Shown here: in pieces, positions 61,344 through 64,000 of the stretch
Numbering within the stretch: the stretch's first letter is position 1
How the letters are laid out: each line of letters starts with the position of its first letter
Source of the DNA: Bacteroides sp. Marseille-P3684
Lineage (GTDB): Bacteria > Bacteroidota > Bacteroidia > Bacteroidales > Bacteroidaceae
Reading direction: 5' to 3'
NCBI RefSeq assembly: GCF_900291465.1
Contig: NZ_LT985808.1
Coordinates: forward strand, 1,932,575-1,996,574
DNA: 64,000 nucleotides
Position numbers and translations under genes: made by a program
Notes under the pieces: model-generated
The model's input: the letters and a program-made list of their open reading frames with translations, nothing else
What the model was told of the DNA's origin: nothing
Database searches by the model: none

Positions 61344-62663
61344 TCATTTTGTTTCCTCTATGACAGTCTTTAACCCTTTAATTTTCTCTCCTTTTATCAA
61401 ATTCAGGGTTTGTTTTAACTTCTTCTGACAGATTGCTACATAGGCGTAGTGGTCTTTTACGTCAATCCGGCCGATTTCATCGCGCTGCAAGTGTCCCTTT
61501 TTATATAGGAATCCGGCAATATCGACCTTGTTGATTTTGTCCTTTTTTCCTTTACCTATATATAATGTTACCCATAAGGGGCGCACGGGCTTGAGTGGAC
61601 CTTCATCAAGGATGAACTCATCGGGTGATTCATTGATATAGGCGGGCAATACTTCTTCCGGATGAAGAATCAGGAACGAATTTCCTTCGGCATCCCAGCG
61701 TGCAGTCCGTCCGTTCCGATGGATATATCCTTCTTCGTTGAGGGGAAGATGATAATGTATCACATTGTCTATCTCCGGAATGTCAAGTCCACGTGCCGCG
61801 AGGTCCGTCGATACAAACACATTGCAACTTCCATTGCGGAACTTGTATAGTGCACGTTCGCGGTCTGCCTGTTCCATGCCGCCATGAAACATGCCGTTCT
61901 GTATTTTCCGGGAGGTCAGGTAGGTACTGACACGTTCTACTGATTCCCGATGATTGCAAAATACGATGGATGACTGGGTCCCAAGCATACAGAGCAAGCG
62001 GGCTAATGTCTCCAGTTTGTCTTTCTCCGGAGAATGTACTACATGCAACCGGATTCGGTCTGACAGGGTAGCATCTTCTGTCAGGAAGTTCAGCTTGATG
62101 ATTCGATGCAGACCGGTGAACTCAGGTATCTCCTCAGCATCAGTCGCAGAAAGCAAGATTCGTTTTTTCAAGGCTGGTAGTTGGGCGATGACTGTTGACA
62201 TTTCATCATGAAAGCCAAATTCCAGGCACTTGTCAAACTCATCGATGATTAAGGTGTGTACCGTAGAGGCATCGAAGTTCTGTTTGGATAGATGGTCGTT
62301 CATGCGCCCCGGGGTACCGATGATGACCGACGGATGGATGCCGTTCATCGTCCGGTGTTCATCCATAGTCGGACGTCCGCCATAGCAGCTCATCACTCGG
62401 AAGGAGGTTCCCATCGACTTGAATACCTGTTCTGTCTGTAGGGCCAGTTCACGGGAAGGCACCAGTACAACAGCTTGCACTCCCTGGATTCCCTCTTTTA
62501 AGTGTTCCAGGAGCGGAAGCAGGTAGGCCAGTGTCTTGCCGGAACCCGTAGGCGACAACAAAATGAGGTCTTTTTGCTCACGGCCGGCATCCAAGGCAGC
62601 TTCCTGCATCGGATTTAATTGTTCGATGTGTAGGTTTTGAAGTATTTGTTCAATCGTTAACAT
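61344..62663 (-). CDS. DEAD-box-type RNA helicase, DbpA-like
   Basis: ATP-dependent RNA helicase of 439 residues. It has the Q motif (NPMQEAAL), Walker A LLSPTGSGKTLAYLL (about residues 35-49), GTPGRMNDHL, SATDAEEIPE and ARGLDIPEIDNVIHY. Two canonical boxes deviate: motif II reads DEFD instead of DEAD, and motif VI reads HRNGRTARWD instead of HRxGRxGR. The C-terminal 75 residues (TLYIGKGKKDKINKVDIAGF, IGRIDVKDHYAYVAI) form a DbpA-type RNA-binding domain, which in E. coli recognises helix 92 of 23S rRNA, suggesting a role in 50S assembly. Monocistronic. Confidence 0.92.
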   Translation of the reverse strand: MLTIEQILQNLHIEQLNPMQEAALDAGREQKDLILLSPTGSGKTLAYLLPLLEHLKEGIQGVQAVVLVPSRELALQTEQVFKSMGTSFRVMSCYGGRPTMDEHRTMNGIHPSVIIGTPGRMNDHLSKQNFDASTVHTLIIDEFDKCLEFGFHDEMSTVIAQLPALKKRILLSATDAEEIPEFTGLHRIIKLNFLTEDATLSDRIRLHVVHSPEKDKLETLARLLCMLGTQSSIVFCNHRESVERVSTYLTSRKIQNGMFHGGMEQADRERALYKFRNGSCNVFVSTDLAARGLDIPEIDNVIHYHLPLNEEGYIHRNGRTARWDAEGNSFLILHPEEVLPAYINESPDEFILDEGPLKPVRPLWVTLYIGKGKKDKINKVDIAGFLYKKGHLQRDEIGRIDVKDHYAYVAICQKKLKQTLNLIKGEKIKGLKTVIEETK

Positions 62664-62721
62664 AGTCGTTCTTTATACCTTATTATATATAGACTGAAAA
62701 GTGGAAGGTTGCCTTACGGTG

Positions 62722-63291
62722 TTACCCGATTTGGGTTACAAAGAAGGTCTCCAGGTCGCGGCGGGCATCAGCCAGCTTGTCTTCCCAATGCTTTACCGAA
62801 TTTTGTCCAATCAGGTCTGTCACATATTTTATAGCCATGAAAGGGATGTTCAGCTCCATACAGACTTGTGCTTGTGCAAAGGCTTCCATGTCGACCACGT
62901 CGCCTTCCACACCGGAAGCATCGGTCACGAAACTGTCTCCTGTGTTGCAGCATCCGTCCGTTGGCAGATTCCATTTCCAGGGAAATGCTTTGAGTGACTC
63001 CCCGGTATTCAGTTGCCAGGTTACTCCAAAATCTGCCAGAACACGCATGTCTCGGTCAATGAATTGTGTGCAGAGTACAATATCACCCAGCCGATGCTTT
63101 GTTGTGCCAGCTGTTCCGACATTCAGTACCACGTCGGGATGTACCCGGTAGATGGCCTCCGTGAGTCGAAATGTTGCATTGACTTTTCCTACACCGGTAT
63201 AGACATGTTCTACTGTAGCTCCCGGCAGTGGGGTGGGGGTATATTCGTCGGGCAAAGCTTGCACGACGAGTAGTTTGATGGGTTCTTTCAT
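62722..63291 (-). CDS. Nucleoside phosphorylase/nucleosidase-like protein
   Basis: A 189-residue protein of the MTA/SAH nucleosidase superfamily. It shows the nucleoside-binding patterns VYTGVGKVNATFRLTEAI, VLNVGTAGTTKHRLGDIVLC and the metal-free active-site region DVVDMEAFAQAQVCMELNIP, where Met-Glu contacts the ribose, and YVTDLIGQNS with a conserved Asp. The exact substrate (methylthioadenosine, SAH, futalosine or other) cannot be decided from sequence; the protein is shorter than typical Pfs. Monocistronic with its own promoter. Confidence 0.85.
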   Translation of the reverse strand: MKEPIKLLVVQALPDEYTPTPLPGATVEHVYTGVGKVNATFRLTEAIYRVHPDVVLNVGTAGTTKHRLGDIVLCTQFIDRDMRVLADFGVTWQLNTGESLKAFPWKWNLPTDGCCNTGDSFVTDASGVEGDVVDMEAFAQAQVCMELNIPFMAIKYVTDLIGQNSVKHWEDKLADARRDLETFFVTQIG

Positions 63292-63316
63292 TTGTCTGTT
63301 GGGTTAAATGGATGTA

Positions 63317-63324
63317 CAAAAGTA
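63317..63324 (-). promoter_or_regulatory. -7 box of the nucleosidase gene
   Basis: Reads TACTTTTG on the minus strand, about 25 bases from the start codon. Confidence 0.6.
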
Positions 63325-63452
63325 CGCATAAACCGATAATGCGCCTATTGACAAGGTGAAATTTGTCATACGGGATTATAAGTCCGGGAGATAGGAGCTC
63401 GGGGATAAAGGGCAGATGATACCTAAAGAACATTAAAAAAGCATCCGGCCTG

Positions 63453-63482
63453 TTGGGAATACCAATTCATTTCGTACCTTTG
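63453..63482 (+). promoter_or_regulatory. Promoter of thiol peroxidase gene
   Basis: TTG (63453-63455), 19-base spacer, TACCTTTG (63475-63482); start codon 73 bases later with AAGGAG before it. Confidence 0.7.
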
Positions 63483-63555
63483 TTTATACAAAATTGTAAC
63501 GGTTGCAAAAGAAGATTATCTGTCAAACTAAAATAACTGAAAGGAGAATACAAGT

Positions 63556-64000
63556 ATGTCAAAAACTGCATTCAAAGGAAATCCTGTGGCTTTAACAGGT
63601 GAATTTATCGCTGTTGGTGCAAAAGCACCGGAGTTTGCATTCGTGAAGGGTGATTTGTCTACCTTTACGCTTGATGAGGTAAAAGGCAAATATGCTGTGT
63701 TGAATATCTTCCCGAGCATGGATACAGCCGTTTGTGCAACCTCTGTACGCAAATTCAATCAGTTGGCGGCTTCTCAGCCCAATGCTGTCGTGCTGGCCAT
63801 CTCCAAGGACTTGCCCTTCGCACAGGGCCGTTTCTGTACTACTGAAGGCATTAAGAACGTGGTTGCCTTGTCAGACTTCAGAAATTTGTCTGATTTCGCA
63901 CAGAAATATGGTGTGGGTATGGTAGACGGGCCTTTGGCTGGTCTGTTGGCCCGTGCGGTTGTTGTGGTGAATCCGGAAGGTAAGGTTGTGTATGCCGAAT
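63556..64000 (+). CDS. tpx: Thiol peroxidase, partial at the window end
   Basis: Peroxiredoxin that reduces lipid and hydrogen peroxides with thioredoxin. The visible 148 residues contain the N-terminal NPVALTGEFIAVGAKAPEFA, the peroxidatic Cys in FPSMDTAVCATSVRKFNQL (about residue 60) and the resolving Cys in FAQGRFCTTEGIKNV (about residue 94), the atypical two-Cys arrangement of Tpx. The reading frame runs off the right edge of the window; about 20 residues should remain. It has its own promoter and a clear AAGGAG ribosome-binding site. Confidence 0.95.
   Translation, partial: MSKTAFKGNPVALTGEFIAVGAKAPEFAFVKGDLSTFTLDEVKGKYAVLNIFPSMDTAVCATSVRKFNQLAASQPNAVVLAISKDLPFAQGRFCTTEGIKNVVALSDFRNLSDFAQKYGVGMVDGPLAGLLARAVVVVNPEGKVVYAE

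Overview
The window is bacterial chromosomal DNA, most likely from the genus Bacteroides or a close relative in the Bacteroidales. Several signs agree. Many intergenic regions carry the Bacteroides sigma-ABfr type -7 box TAnnTTTG, some with a TTTG or TTG -33 box 19-20 bases upstream. Lipoproteins have short lipoboxes, Shine-Dalgarno sites are weak, and the gene set includes Fkp, a Nudix-type sugar regulator next to xylBA, a short RluA, HU-HIG proteins, DUF1015 beside serA/serC, and an lpxA paralog. The window is mostly core chromosome. The only clear mobile element is a group II intron at the left edge; no CRISPR array, prophage or capsule locus is present.

Layout. 1-2.5 kb: a near-complete group II intron (about 5-1926) with its maturase, next to a 5'-truncated gene remnant. 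2.5-16.9 kb: housekeeping genes, including a dihydroorotate-dehydrogenase-like protein, a GT39-type membrane glycosyltransferase, a tetR-fabG-rluA run, initiator tRNA-fMet, dnaX, a DivIC/FtsB-like protein, a Dna2-like nuclease-helicase, an MltF-like transglycosylase and a thioesterase. 17-21.5 kb: the histidine genes hisG-hisD-hisC-hisB behind a leader peptide and attenuator. 21.5-31 kb: MATE exporter, mnmA, a secreted subtilase, xseA-xseB, an HU-like protein, ilvE, trmB and mrp. 31-37.5 kb: a complete tripartite RND efflux operon. 37.6-40.2 kb: lpxA-like, rubrerythrin and mscS. 40.5-44.2 kb: xylose utilisation (Nudix regulator, xylB, xylA). 44.4-50 kb: GDP-mannose and GDP-fucose supply (mannose-1-phosphate guanylyltransferase, fkp), followed by a convergent secreted alpha-L-fucosidase. 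51-57 kb: a biotin operon, bioB-bioA-bioF-bioG-bioC-bioD, preceded by a small ORF and a terminator-like hairpin. 57-61 kb: a candidate small RNA, then serC-serA-DUF1015. 61-64 kb: a DbpA-like helicase, a nucleosidase and the start of thiol peroxidase.

The clearest regulatory finding is upstream of hisG. A 17-residue leader peptide has three consecutive His codons, a strong terminator follows, and an alternative antiterminator arm overlaps the leader stop codon, which is classic ribosome-mediated attenuation. Other candidates are two 67-base copies (62 of 67 identical) of a three-palindrome intergenic repeat, one placed at a likely transcription start upstream of the HU-like gene; a translated ORF whose end runs through a terminator-like hairpin immediately before bioB; a roughly 60-base transcript with its own promoter and terminator at 57.2 kb; and an AT-rich palindrome upstream of the xylose regulator promoter. 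I found no convincing wholly new multi-gene system.
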